The position numbers were made by a program, and so were the translations under genes. Under the pieces are notes generated by a model. The model saw nothing but the letters and a program-made list of their open reading frames with translations, searched no databases and had not been told where the DNA came from. From DASPXK01 sp035637315 (GTDB lineage Bacteria > Chloroflexota > UBA6077 > JACCZL01): a stretch of DNA of 10,668 nt. The DNA lies in NCBI GenBank assembly GCA_035637315.1, contig DASPXK010000264.1:1-10668 (forward strand), in the 5' to 3' direction. Positions 1 to 6,792 of the stretch are shown here, one piece after another (position 1 is the stretch's first letter; each line of letters opens with the position of its first letter).

Positions 1-16
1 TATCAAGGTGACCAAA

Positions 17-667
17 CTACGAGCGCAGACAATCGCCGCCCCAGACGCAGTCGGCTATGAGGTGGCCGCTCATCAGGGCGAAGAGCACTAACCCGGCCAG
101 CAGCACCAAGGCCGCAAGGAGTTGGGCTCGACGCGAAGACGATGCCGCGAGCCGGAGGCGGCCGCTGATTTCGCCCCTCCCGGCGCGGACTTCCACATCG
201 ACATACGCCAGGAAACTCAGCATGGCCGCGAGCGCCGGAGCGACCAAGGTCAGGCTCCACCCGACAGCGCGCCGCACCGCGAGGGCCGCGTCCGGCGGCG
301 GCATCAGCGTTGCTATGGCGGCGAACGGCCGCCCCAGGCCCAGAGCCTGCATGAGGGCTGTGCTCCATATGGTGAGCTCAGGCAGGAGGGCGGCCACGCC
401 GAGTGCCAGAAGCCACGGCCTGGCCTGCCAGCGAAGGGACGCGAACGGCGGTTCCCCGTCCATCAGCGCTGTTTGTCCGCGCGGTGTGATACCCATGGGG
501 GCTGTCCTCCGGTTGTCAAGCTGGGGGCTCAGGTGCGCGTCGAGGGCGCCGAGCAGCAGGTCGACGATCACCGACAGATTGCTAGGACATTCGTCCAGCA
601 GCGCGCAGAATTCCTCCTCGTATCGCTCGCGCCAGGCCGCCGGGTAGAGACGTAACAGCCATCTCAT
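17..667 (-). CDS. Small membrane protein encoded with a PadR regulator
   Basis: This 216-residue protein begins with a short amphipathic domain (residues 1-48). Its opening, LRLYPAAWRERYEEEF, followed by an acidic/leucine-rich stretch, is characteristic of membrane proteins encoded directly after PadR regulators in Chloroflexota and Actinobacteria. Three hydrophobic segments follow at about residues 84-104, 135-157 and 183-206, and the short tail has two cysteines (CVWGGDC). The ATG overlaps the stop of the padR gene in an ATGA arrangement, so translation is probably coupled. By analogy with similar pairs, it may sense an envelope signal or work as a partner of the regulator; that is inference, and no enzymatic motif is visible. 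Confidence is high that it is a real gene and low for function. Confidence 0.8.
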   Translation of the reverse strand: MRWLLRLYPAAWRERYEEEFCALLDECPSNLSVIVDLLLGALDAHLSPQLDNRRTAPMGITPRGQTALMDGEPPFASLRWQARPWLLALGVAALLPELTIWSTALMQALGLGRPFAAIATLMPPPDAALAVRRAVGWSLTLVAPALAAMLSFLAYVDVEVRAGRGEISGRLRLAASSSRRAQLLAALVLLAGLVLFALMSGHLIADCVWGGDCLRS

Positions 668-993
668 GACAGCACCGCCAAGCGTTCCAGTCCGAGAAGA
701 GCCAGATCCCGCAGGCTCACAAGTTGCCGTCCCAGGGCCTGCGCGCCGGCTGTCGTCAGACGGTAAGGCCGACGACGGTCCTGGGCCGGCAGCGGCTCGA
801 TAAGGCCGCCCCGTTCCAGCCGCGACAGCGCGCCGTATAGTGTGCCGGGACCCAGTTGCACCCCAAAGGCTTCGGCGACGTCCTGCATCAGCGCGTAGCC
901 GTGCTTCGGCCCCCCAGCCAGACTTGCCAGGATGAAGAGCCCGGGCTGGGAGAACCGCCCCAGGTCGAAAAGGTCAGCCGGCAATTTGCACAC
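664..993 (-). CDS. PadR-family transcriptional regulator
   Basis: The protein has 109 residues or slightly fewer and forms a compact PadR winged-helix domain. The family pattern is clear: a hydrophobic helix (GLFILASLAGGPKHGYALMQ, residues 18-37), the recognition region LGPGTLYGALSRLERGGLIE (47-66), then a wing and C-terminal helix around RRPYRLTTAGAQAL (74-87). The long C-terminal dimerisation helix of larger PadR proteins is short here, as in subfamily s2. The longest start is GTG at 993, but a GGGG ribosome-binding sequence overlaps it. A TTG three codons later (982-984) is spaced 8 nt from that GGGG and is the more likely start. The stop overlaps the ATG of the following membrane protein. 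A palindromic AT-rich site just upstream suggests autoregulation. PadR proteins normally repress and respond to small lipophilic compounds, but the ligand here is unknown. Confidence 0.9.
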   Translation of the reverse strand: MCKLPADLFDLGRFSQPGLFILASLAGGPKHGYALMQDVAEAFGVQLGPGTLYGALSRLERGGLIEPLPAQDRRRPYRLTTAGAQALGRQLVSLRDLALLGLERLAVLS

Positions 994-1010
994 CCCAGCT
1001 AATACATTGT

Positions 1011-1037
1011 GCGATATATCGTACGACGTTATATTGC
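1011..1037 (-). promoter_or_regulatory. Likely PadR operator
   Basis: This AT-rich island in GC-rich DNA lies 18 nt upstream of the GTG of the PadR gene. It contains a perfect 10-bp palindrome, CGATATATCG (1012-1021), next to a second ATATCG-like half. The arms GCGATATA (1011-1018) and TATATTGC (1030-1037) form an inverted repeat with 7 of 8 matches and an 11-bp spacer. Sites of the form ATATCG-N-CGATAT are typical PadR operators, and autorepression is the usual mode. The assignment is inferred from position and symmetry. Confidence 0.6.
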
Positions 1038-1060
1038 GCGGAAAGGGGAGCGCGTGTCAA
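1028..1060 (-). promoter_or_regulatory. Candidate promoter of the padR operon
   Basis: On the minus strand a perfect -35 hexamer, TTGACA (1055-1060), precedes the padR operator. The best -10 by sequence is TATAAC (1028-1033), but the spacer is then 21 bp, which is unusually long. A normal 18-bp spacer gives only the poor box CAATAT. Either way the -10 region lies inside the palindromic operator, which fits repression by steric block. Confidence 0.4.
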
Positions 1061-1235
1061 GGAGCGGGTGCTTGGAAACGCCAGCCTCCACGCGATCACA
1101 CCGGCGGATGGTGGGAAAAGGAGTCGCCTCCGGGGTACTAGTCCAGTCCCAGGGAGTGGTTGCCCAGCAGACCCAACGGCCGCGTCCGCTCGTGGCCCCC
1201 GCCAACGAGCTGATGCCCTACAGCTGACAGCGCCG

Positions 1236-2765
1236 TCAGGCGCCGCGATCTCGCAGGACGGCTCGTACCTGCCCGTCGTCGACCGTACCAAAGCGCCGAT
1301 CCTGGCGATAGGTGGTCGTTACCCAGTCCATGAAGCGGGGGAGGCGATTGAGTTTGCCGTTCCAGAGCACGACGACTTTGGGCCGGTACGCCACGGCCAG
1401 AGCCAGGACTCTCTCGTCTGTCAAATCGCCCGCGCGCAGGCGCGTCTCCGACGGGTCCACGAGCTCGGGTGGCACGCGCCGCCCGGCGAGGAACGCGAGG
1501 TAGGGGTGGTCAGTGAGAACGAAATCATCCGGGCCGCTCAGACGACGGATGCGCTCGACCGCGGTGTCCGCGTCGTCGGTGGTGTCGGACCCACTCCCGG
1601 CCGCATCGACATTCTCCAGCAAGAGGAGATCGCGCCGGACCAGCTCCGGCAGGCCACCCGCGTAGACCAGTAGGGCCGCGCCACACAGCGCCGCCAGTAT
1701 GCGCGCCATCGGTCGCGGGCCGCGGACAAAGCGTGGGATGGACGCGACGGCCGCGCCACCGAGGATAGCCAGCGGGGGCACGAGGATAACCATTTGGTGG
1801 TAGCGGAGCGGGCTGTGCGCGAGCAACACGCCTAGGCTGGTCACGGCCCAGACGATAACCGCCCGGGCCGCCCACCGCCGGCGGCCGGGGGCCAGGAGAC
1901 CCCCGCCCAGCGACGCGAGCAGGAAGAAGCCGAGCTGCTCCTGGTCTAGCTTATCCGCGATCAGGTCCCAATTCTGTCGCAAGTCCCAGCCGTACGCGGC
2001 ACGCGCGCCCTCCCGGAAGCCCAGCACCTGCTCCAGAACCGGCCACGGCCCGAGGGCGAGGAGCACGAGAAATGGCGTCAGCGCGACTATCCCCCCGAGC
2101 AGCAGCAGGTCGTGCCAGCCGGCACGGCCTGGTCGCCAGATGAGCAGCGCCACCGTCAAAACGGCGCCAACCACCAACGGCTTCATGAGCAGGCCGAGGG
2201 CCAGGAGCACGCCGCTGAGCACAACCCACCGGCGCCGTCCGACCCGCCGGTGCAGCAGGGCGACCCCGATGGCCAGGGTGACCGGAGCCAGCGCAGGGAG
2301 ATCCGCGAGCGCTTGGCGCGAAAATCGCAGGTAGGTCGGGCTGAGCACGACGAGGAGCGTGGCCGCCAGCCCGGCCCAGCGGCCGGCCAACTGGCGGCCG
2401 ATCCACCACACCCCGGCCAGCCCCACCAGAGAGTACACGACCGAGGCTGCCCGCCCGGCGGCGACCGTCTGGCCGAACGCCAGGAAGAACGGGAGCTGGG
2501 CGTGCAGATGCAGGGGACCCTGCGAGGCCGCGATCTCCGTGAAGGGCCGGTAGCCGAGCGCCATCAGGAAGAGTGACTCGAGATAGACGCCCTCGTCGAA
2601 GTTGTTCGCGGGCTCGCCGAGCGACGGCAGGCGCATGGCCAGCGCGACCACGAGCAGCACGGCGAGCGTCGCCACGTCGACAGAGAGATCGCCGTGCCGA
2701 AGGCGGTCCGAGGGCGGTGTCGCGCGCAGGGGCCTCGACACCGGTGATGTGGTAGGAACTGGCAA
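1236..2765 (-). CDS. GT-C (family 39-like) membrane glycosyltransferase
   Basis: This 509-residue polytopic protein resembles the ArnT/PMT group, which transfers sugars from polyprenyl-phosphate donors onto lipids, proteins or glycans on the outer face of the cytoplasmic membrane. After a cytoplasmic N-terminus of about 30 residues and a first membrane segment (about 31-46), the first outer loop carries the acidic pair NNFDEGVY (Asp57-Glu58), the expected metal/donor site. The motif SQGPL (81-85) and a second loop RQALADLP (Asp155) follow. About ten hydrophobic segments extend to about residue 370. A soluble domain of about 120 residues closes the protein, with a VLTDHPYLAFLAGRRVP segment typical of this group. 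The start is TTG, preceded in frame by a TAG four codons upstream, so the start cannot lie much further out. There is no Shine-Dalgarno sequence, and a -10-like box lies 6 nt away. The substrate cannot be read from sequence. Confidence 0.85.
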   Translation of the reverse strand: MPVPTTSPVSRPLRATPPSDRLRHGDLSVDVATLAVLLVVALAMRLPSLGEPANNFDEGVYLESLFLMALGYRPFTEIAASQGPLHLHAQLPFFLAFGQTVAAGRAASVVYSLVGLAGVWWIGRQLAGRWAGLAATLLVVLSPTYLRFSRQALADLPALAPVTLAIGVALLHRRVGRRRWVVLSGVLLALGLLMKPLVVGAVLTVALLIWRPGRAGWHDLLLLGGIVALTPFLVLLALGPWPVLEQVLGFREGARAAYGWDLRQNWDLIADKLDQEQLGFFLLASLGGGLLAPGRRRWAARAVIVWAVTSLGVLLAHSPLRYHQMVILVPPLAILGGAAVASIPRFVRGPRPMARILAALCGAALLVYAGGLPELVRRDLLLLENVDAAGSGSDTTDDADTAVERIRRLSGPDDFVLTDHPYLAFLAGRRVPPELVDPSETRLRAGDLTDERVLALAVAYRPKVVVLWNGKLNRLPRFMDWVTTTYRQDRRFGTVDDGQVRAVLRDRGA

Positions 2766-2771
2766 CGATAC

Positions 2772-2777
2772 AGTCTA
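2772..2777 (-). promoter_or_regulatory. Possible leaderless -10 box of the glycosyltransferase
   Basis: TAGACT on the minus strand ends 6 nt before the TTG start, so transcription would begin at or next to the first codon. The lack of any Shine-Dalgarno sequence agrees with this. No convincing -35 is visible. Confidence 0.4.
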
Positions 2778-2967
2778 CGCCAACCGCGCGGCCCGCAGGA
2801 ACGGTTTGGCGCTTCTCGGGCAGCCGGAGTCCGCCCGCTTCCGCGGTTACCGACGGCCCCCAGTCGGCGCTCCTGGCGAATCGGAACGCGACGGCCCACA
2901 GGACGATCGGAAGCCGATACATCCCCTGCACTTCACGAGAAACAACGCATCCTCCGCCTGGCCTGGG
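2778..2967. other. Gap between mgtE and the glycosyltransferase
   Basis: These 190 bp hold no supported gene, hairpin with a U-tract, or repeat. Open frames crossing it continue into the glycosyltransferase in the wrong frame. The only signal is the -10-like box at its left edge. Confidence 0.4.
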
Positions 2968-4323
2968 TCAGTCCAGTCCGAGCATGATCCGGGCGATGGT
3001 AAAGTAGAGGAACAGGCCAGTCCCGTCGACGAGCGTGGTGATGAACGGCGCCGATACGACGGCCGGGTCCACCCTCAAGCGGCGCAGGACCAGTGGCAGG
3101 ATGGCCGCCACCATGGCCGCCCAGACGACGATGAAGAGGGCCGCCACCGCGACGGCCGGACCGACCTCCAGGCCCACCCCGAGCGTCCAGGCCCGCACGT
3201 AGGTGGCCAGACCCATCACAGCCCCCAGCAGCGAGCCGACCGCCATCTCCCGCCCGAACACGCGGAACAGGTCACGGAACTGGACCTCACCCACCCCCAT
3301 CGCGCGAACGAGGGTCGTCACCGTCTGCGAGCCGACGTTGCCGCCCGTCCCGATCAGGAGCGGGATGAAGAAGGCCAGCGAGACCATCTCCGACAGCGTG
3401 TCCTCGAAATGGCGCAGGACCGTGCCGGTGTACGCCTCTGCCACAAACAGCACCAGCAGCCAGACGATCCGCTTGCGGAACAGGTGGAAGACGCTGGCCC
3501 GCAGGTATGGCTCCTCCAGCGGCTGTGAGCCGCCGAGCCGCTCGATGTCCTCGGTCGCCTCCTGGAAGAGCACGTCCGCGGCGTCGTCGGCGGTGATGAT
3601 GCCCAGCAGGCGGTCCTCGTCGTCCACGACCGGCAAGGCGATCAGGCTGCGCTGGTCGAGCAGCCGGGCCGCCTCCTCCTGGTCGGCTGAGGCCCGAACC
3701 TTGGCAACGTCCGTGATCATCAAGTCGCGGACCGGCGTCGAGCGTGGCGACAGGACCAGGTTACGCAGTGAGAGCACACCGAGCAGGCGGCGGGTGCGCG
3801 GGTCGGTCACGTACACGTAGTAGATCGTCTCGGCCTCTTCTGCCAGCCGGCCGAGCGCCGCCAGCGCCTCGGCCGCGGTCAGGTCCGGGGCAACCGCGAC
3901 GTAGTCCGGAGTCATGATCCCAGCCGCGCTCTCGGGTGGATAGCTCAGCAGGTCGCGGACGTCCTCGGCCTCCTCATGCTCCATCTCGACGAGGATCGCC
4001 TCGGCCTCTTCGACGGCCAGCTCGCCCACGACGTCGGCGGCGTCGTCAGGGTCCATCTCCTCGAGGACATCGGCCGCCTGAGCGCGCCCGAGCTTGCCCA
4101 GTAGGCGGGCCGCGTCGAACGGATCGAGCTCGGCGATAAGCTCGGCGAGCGACTCGTCGCCGAGGCGGGTGACGAGTCGGCCAAGCTCGTGCGGAGTCAG
4201 CTCGGCCAGCGCCCTGGCCAGCTCTTCTGGAGGCGCGGCCCGCAGGTCGGCCACGGACGGGGCGTGGTCGTTGGACAACGCGGCGCGAAGCACCTCGCGC
4301 ACGTCGACGGTGCGGATGTCCAT
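2968..4323 (-). CDS. mgtE: Magnesium transporter MgtE
   Basis: This 451-residue protein is full length for the MgtE family of Mg2+-gated Mg2+ channels in the cytoplasmic membrane. Residues 1-130 form the acidic superhelical N domain (repeats such as LDPFDAARLLGKL and MDPDDAADVVGEL). Two CBS domains follow at about 135-195 and 196-260. The five-helix pore domain runs from about 283 to 451, with the family signatures IGTGGNVGSQTVTTLVRAMG (324-343) and DPAVVSAPFITTLVDGTG (419-436). Asp433 corresponds to the conserved pore aspartate (Asp432 of the Thermus thermophilus protein). The ATG has a good GGAGG ribosome site 6 nt upstream. That site is predicted to be buried in a leader helix together with an intrinsic terminator, so expression is probably attenuated, plausibly by Mg2+. 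Confidence 0.95.
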   Translation of the reverse strand: MDIRTVDVREVLRAALSNDHAPSVADLRAAPPEELARALAELTPHELGRLVTRLGDESLAELIAELDPFDAARLLGKLGRAQAADVLEEMDPDDAADVVGELAVEEAEAILVEMEHEEAEDVRDLLSYPPESAAGIMTPDYVAVAPDLTAAEALAALGRLAEEAETIYYVYVTDPRTRRLLGVLSLRNLVLSPRSTPVRDLMITDVAKVRASADQEEAARLLDQRSLIALPVVDDEDRLLGIITADDAADVLFQEATEDIERLGGSQPLEEPYLRASVFHLFRKRIVWLLVLFVAEAYTGTVLRHFEDTLSEMVSLAFFIPLLIGTGGNVGSQTVTTLVRAMGVGEVQFRDLFRVFGREMAVGSLLGAVMGLATYVRAWTLGVGLEVGPAVAVAALFIVVWAAMVAAILPLVLRRLRVDPAVVSAPFITTLVDGTGLFLYFTIARIMLGLD

Positions 4324-4328
4324 ACTGC

Positions 4329-4382
4329 ACCTCCGGCTTGGGGCAACAAAACGCCCTCCCGTTCGGGAGGGCCACCGGAGGC
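4329..4382 (-). promoter_or_regulatory. Helix hiding the mgtE ribosome-binding site
   Basis: In the RNA, CCUCCGG (4375-4381) is exactly complementary to CCGGAGG (4330-4336), which contains the mgtE Shine-Dalgarno GGAGG. G-U wobbles extend the helix at both ends to 9 pairs. The terminator hairpin lies entirely inside this helix, so the two can form together and would switch off both transcription and translation. Confidence 0.65.
4345..4372 (-). terminator. Intrinsic terminator in the mgtE leader
   Basis: On the minus strand GCCCTCCC and GGGAGGGC form a perfect 8-bp stem with a GAAC loop, followed at once by GTTTTGTT. Only 21 nt separate the T-run from the mgtE ATG. No promoter plus Shine-Dalgarno could fit after it, so it must act on the mgtE transcript itself rather than only on the upstream gene. 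Confidence 0.8.
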
Positions 4383-4514
4383 TCAGCGCTGACTCGGTCC
4401 GTCTACACGGACCGAGTCTAGCCGTGCCCGGCGGGCGTCTCCTTAGCGGGACTGGCGTGAGGCCCGGTCTGGCGACTACTAGCAGGCTCGTCGGTACTCA
4501 TAGCCGCACTAAGG
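4374..4514 (-). ncRNA. Structured mgtE leader, candidate Mg2+-sensing element (M-box-like?)
   Basis: Upstream of the terminator the leader contains an 11-bp perfect hairpin (arms GACTCGGTCCG and CGGACCGAGTC, 4391-4418, loop TGTAGA). It is flanked by GGCT and AGCC, which can extend it. CCTTAG (4509-4514) can pair with CTAAGG (4441-4446), closing a domain of about 75 nt. Two short segments recall conserved parts of the M-box (ykoK) riboswitch: TTAG-TGCGGCT near the 5' end and GAGACGCC-CGCCGGG-CA in the middle. The match is fragmentary, and I cannot thread the full M-box fold. The location before mgtE and the expression platform support a cation sensor; class membership is uncertain. Confidence 0.45.
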
Positions 4515-4540
4515 ATACCCTGTGCCGCGTGATTCCGCAA
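4512..4540 (-). promoter_or_regulatory. Possible promoter of the mgtE leader
   Basis: TTGCGG (4535-4540) and TATCCT (4512-4517) are spaced 17 bp on the minus strand, just after the stop of the FAD oxidoreductase gene. If this is used, the RNA would start around 4505 and would lack the CCTTAG arm described for the leader domain. The two readings therefore compete. Confidence 0.3.
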
Positions 4541-4543
4541 AGG

Positions 4544-5743
4544 CTACTTCATGTATTTGCGAGCGTAGCGGTCGACGCAGGCAGACTCCAGCTCGGACGG
4601 GTCCGCGAAGCGGCCGGCGAAACGTTCCACCGAGAGCGGCGCCAGGTCTGGCTCGCAGCGTCCGTCGAGGATCAGGTCCGCCAGGGCGCGGCCGGCAGCC
4701 GGGGAGAGGCTCAGGCCACCAACACAACACCCTGACGCGACGTAGAAGCCCTTCAGGCCAGGGACTCGTCCGAGGATCGGGCAGCCATCAGGCGTCATGG
4801 TCGGCAGTCCGCCGCGATGCACGGCCACGGGAGCATCACGAAGGGCCGGGAAATGCTCCGCTACCTCGTCAACCAGCGCCCGCAGCACGCTCAGGTCGAG
4901 CTCCAGGTCGGCCATCTGGAAGCCCGGCGGTAAGGTCGCGCCGTCCACTGCGCGTGGCGCGTCCTCGTAGCCTCCGACCAACAGCCCGCCGCGCTCGTAC
5001 CGTACGTAAACGCTCGCCTCGAGCAGCCGCACGATCGGCTGCAGCGGCTCTACGCCGGGGATCGGCTCCGTGATGAAGAGCTGATGCCGCATGGGTACCA
5101 GCGGCACGTCGATGCCAGCCTCGGCCGCCACGACCCGAGTCCACGCGCCGGCCGCGTCGACGACGGACTCGGCCGCGATCGGCCCTCGGGTCGTGTTCAC
5201 ACCGGTCGCTGACCCGTTGTCGCGAAGCACCCCGGTGACTCGCGTGAACGGCAGCGTTCGGGCGCCCAGCTCGGCGGCCCGCGCGGCGAAGCCGGCGGCC
5301 AGCTGCGAGGGCTCCAGCCAGCCGTCGCTTGGCACATAGCCGATCGCGCGGGCATCGCCTGGCTTGAAAAAGGGCGCCAACCGCTCGGCGTCGACGGACG
5401 AGATCAGGCGTGCCTCGATCCCCAGACCGTGGGCCCGCTCCAGATCAGCCTCGAGGCGGGCCCGACCGGTCTCGCTGTACGCCGCCTTCAGGCTGCCCGA
5501 GCGGTGAAAGTCGATCGAGCGCCCCACGTCGTGCTCGAAGCTGGCCAGTGCCTCGGTGGCCTCGTCCATCAGCCTGGCCATGACGTCATGCGAGGCGGCT
5601 TTGCTGGTCAGCCCGGCCGCTCTGGGCGAAGTCTGTGACCCGAGGGCGTGCTGGTCGATCAGGACCACGTCCGCCCGGCGGCGCGCGAGATGGTAGGCCG
5701 TGCTGGCGCCCAGCGCACCCGCCCCGATCACGACCACGTCCAT
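4544..5743 (-). CDS. FAD-dependent amine/amino-acid oxidoreductase (DAO family)
   Basis: This 399-residue protein is a DAO-family flavoenzyme like glycine/sarcosine oxidases and the N-terminal half of dimethylglycine dehydrogenase. The Rossmann FAD motif VVIGAGALGASTAYHLARR opens the protein (Gly7, Gly9, Gly12), with the ribose-binding acid at Asp30 and a second FAD segment, VVDAAGAW, at 194-201. The C-terminal FAD-contacting region GFYVASGCCVGGLSLSPAAG (332-351) is typical. It lacks the C-terminal folate-binding half of the roughly 850-residue dehydrogenases. The segment GSQTSPRAAGLTS (35-47) aligns with the region where those enzymes carry a flavin-linked histidine; here that position is Arg41, so FAD is probably not bound covalently there. 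A GGGGGGAG ribosome site lies 10 nt before the ATG. It is probably a soluble cytoplasmic enzyme, and the substrate is unknown. It lies 83 bp after the permease gene and may be co-transcribed. Confidence 0.85.
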   Translation of the reverse strand: MDVVVIGAGALGASTAYHLARRRADVVLIDQHALGSQTSPRAAGLTSKAASHDVMARLMDEATEALASFEHDVGRSIDFHRSGSLKAAYSETGRARLEADLERAHGLGIEARLISSVDAERLAPFFKPGDARAIGYVPSDGWLEPSQLAAGFAARAAELGARTLPFTRVTGVLRDNGSATGVNTTRGPIAAESVVDAAGAWTRVVAAEAGIDVPLVPMRHQLFITEPIPGVEPLQPIVRLLEASVYVRYERGGLLVGGYEDAPRAVDGATLPPGFQMADLELDLSVLRALVDEVAEHFPALRDAPVAVHRGGLPTMTPDGCPILGRVPGLKGFYVASGCCVGGLSLSPAAGRALADLILDGRCEPDLAPLSVERFAGRFADPSELESACVDRYARKYMK

Positions 5744-5760
5744 CGTCTTTAGTCTCCCCC

Positions 5761-5774
5761 CGACTCGCGACTCG
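5761..5774. repeat. Heptamer pair CGACTCG x2
   Basis: Two exact, adjacent copies of CGACTCG lie in the 83-bp gap before the FAD oxidoreductase. The pair has the same 7-bp period as the larger arrays at the neighbouring gene joints but a different unit. Two copies alone could be chance. Confidence 0.4.
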
Positions 5775-5819
5775 CCGTTATCGGCCCGACGACGTAGTCC
5801 GAACCAAACTCGACCTTAC

Positions 5820-5840
5820 TCACTCCTCATTCCTCATTCC
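5820..5840. repeat. Heptamer array at the permease stop (TCAYTCC x3)
   Basis: There are three adjacent heptamers on the plus strand: TCACTCC, TCATTCC and TCATTCC. Read on the coding strand as GGAATGA, they encode the last residues and the TGA stop of the ABC permease. The unit is the same as in the large inverted repeat at the permease start. Confidence 0.75.
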
Positions 5841-6792
5841 TGACCCCTCGCCTCGTCAGGCCGATCAGGACACCGCTCGCGAGCAGGTGGACCAGCGCAA
5901 AGAGAAGCCACGGCGAAATATAGGTCACGTCCTGGCCGCCGAGCCGCTCGACGAACACGGGGCCGCGTCCCTGGGCCAGGACGAAGGCGGTGAACACCCC
6001 GGTCAACAGGGGATTAGTCGCCGCCATCAACTGGCCGGCGGCGGCCGCGAGCTGCGCCTCGAGAGGACTCGCGAGCGTCCCGCCGCTGACGAAGGCCTGC
6101 CCGAGGAGGCTTGCCGGAAGGCCGAAGATCTGGACTAGCAACAGCCCCAGGAAGAGCACGGCCGGCTGGCCGAGGATGCCGAGCGCGGTCATCCCGTACG
6201 CCATGGCCATCGCGGACCGGGTCGTCCTGAGACGAGTCGACCAGAAGAGCCCGACGCAGCCGTAGGTGAGCGCGGTCAGGACCAGGATCGCGAAGGCGAC
6301 CCCAAGCTCCTCCAGACCGACGCCGCCCAGCACGATGCCGATCGCCTGGAGCGGCAACGCCAGGATCAGGAGCACCAGCAGCGATCCGAGCCCGGCGACC
6401 AGCTTGCCGACGACAATCTGGCCACTGCTCAGCGGGGTGACCAGCAGCAGGTCGTAGGTTCTTCGCTCCCGCTCGCCGGAGATCAGGTCGGCCGTCAGGG
6501 CGGGCGCGAGCAAACAGATCAACGCCAGCTCGAAGCCGCTCACGGTCGCGAAGTAAAGCTTGCCGACGGGTGTACCGGTGGCCACGCTGCCGGTGGTCGA
6601 GGCCGCCACGACGCCGTACAGGGCGACCGCGAGCGCACACAACGGCGCGAGATACACGGTCGCCACGATGAACGGCCGCGCGCCCCGCATCCGCGCCCGC
6701 AGCTCCTTGGCCGCCAGAGGATTGCCGAGCAATGACAGGAATGAGGAACGAGGAATGAGGAATGAGTCGCGCGTAAACTGCTCATTCCTCAT
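5827..6792 (-). CDS. ABC-2 type transporter permease
   Basis: This 321-residue membrane protein is the permease partner of the adjacent ATPase. A short cytoplasmic N-terminus ends in NPLAAKELRARMRGARP (24-40), the amphipathic start typical of ABC-2 permeases. Six or seven hydrophobic segments follow at about 41-63, 83-103, 132-156, 163-186, 197-223 and 292-312. The cytoplasmic loop SGERERRTYDLLLVTPLSSGQIVVGK (split over 105-130) is the conserved coupling-helix region. The frame is open 131 codons further upstream, but that part overlaps the ATPase gene in another frame and has no membrane-protein character. I therefore take the ATG at 6790-6792, which overlaps the ATPase stop as ATGA and has GAGG 8 nt upstream. 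Residues 1-20 and the final RNEE are encoded by heptamer repeats, so the true N-terminus may be non-functional sequence. Confidence 0.85.
   Translation of the reverse strand: MRNEQFTRDSFLIPRSSFLSLLGNPLAAKELRARMRGARPFIVATVYLAPLCALAVALYGVVAASTTGSVATGTPVGKLYFATVSGFELALICLLAPALTADLISGERERRTYDLLLVTPLSSGQIVVGKLVAGLGSLLVLLILALPLQAIGIVLGGVGLEELGVAFAILVLTALTYGCVGLFWSTRLRTTRSAMAMAYGMTALGILGQPAVLFLGLLLVQIFGLPASLLGQAFVSGGTLASPLEAQLAAAAGQLMAATNPLLTGVFTAFVLAQGRGPVFVERLGGQDVTYISPWLLFALVHLLASGVLIGLTRRGVRNEE

Larger units (their letters stand above)
994..1235. other. Intergenic region between padR and the glycosyltransferase
   Basis: This 242-bp gap holds the padR operator and promoter at its left end. A near-perfect 17-nt palindrome (CCAGTCCCAGGGAGTGG, 1143-1159, one mismatched pair) lies in the middle; its lack of a loop fits a protein site better than a hairpin. 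At the right end CTGAC and GTCAG can pair just after the glycosyltransferase stop, but no U-tract follows, so a true intrinsic terminator is not supported. I see no gene here. Confidence 0.4.

Noticed and set aside
57..655. Two plus-strand frames opposite the PadR-linked membrane protein.
   Set aside because: Compositional shadows. The minus-strand frame has membrane helices, the family N-terminus and an ATGA overlap with padR.
1236..1260. A terminator after the glycosyltransferase gene.
   Set aside because: Short stems such as CTGAC/GTCAG exist around the stop, but no U-tract follows.
1951..2931. A 326-codon minus-strand frame overlapping the glycosyltransferase start.
   Set aside because: Most of it is the glycosyltransferase gene in the wrong frame, and its Arg/Ala/Gly-rich sequence shows no hydrophobic segments.
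2602..3528. A long plus-strand open frame (308 codons).
   Set aside because: It is antisense to the mgtE and glycosyltransferase genes and is full of Arg, Asp, Gln and His without any domain. High GC content explains it.
4345..4372. The terminator only ends transcription of the FAD oxidoreductase gene.
   Set aside because: It lies 172 nt past that stop and just 21 nt before the mgtE start, leaving no room for an mgtE promoter after it.
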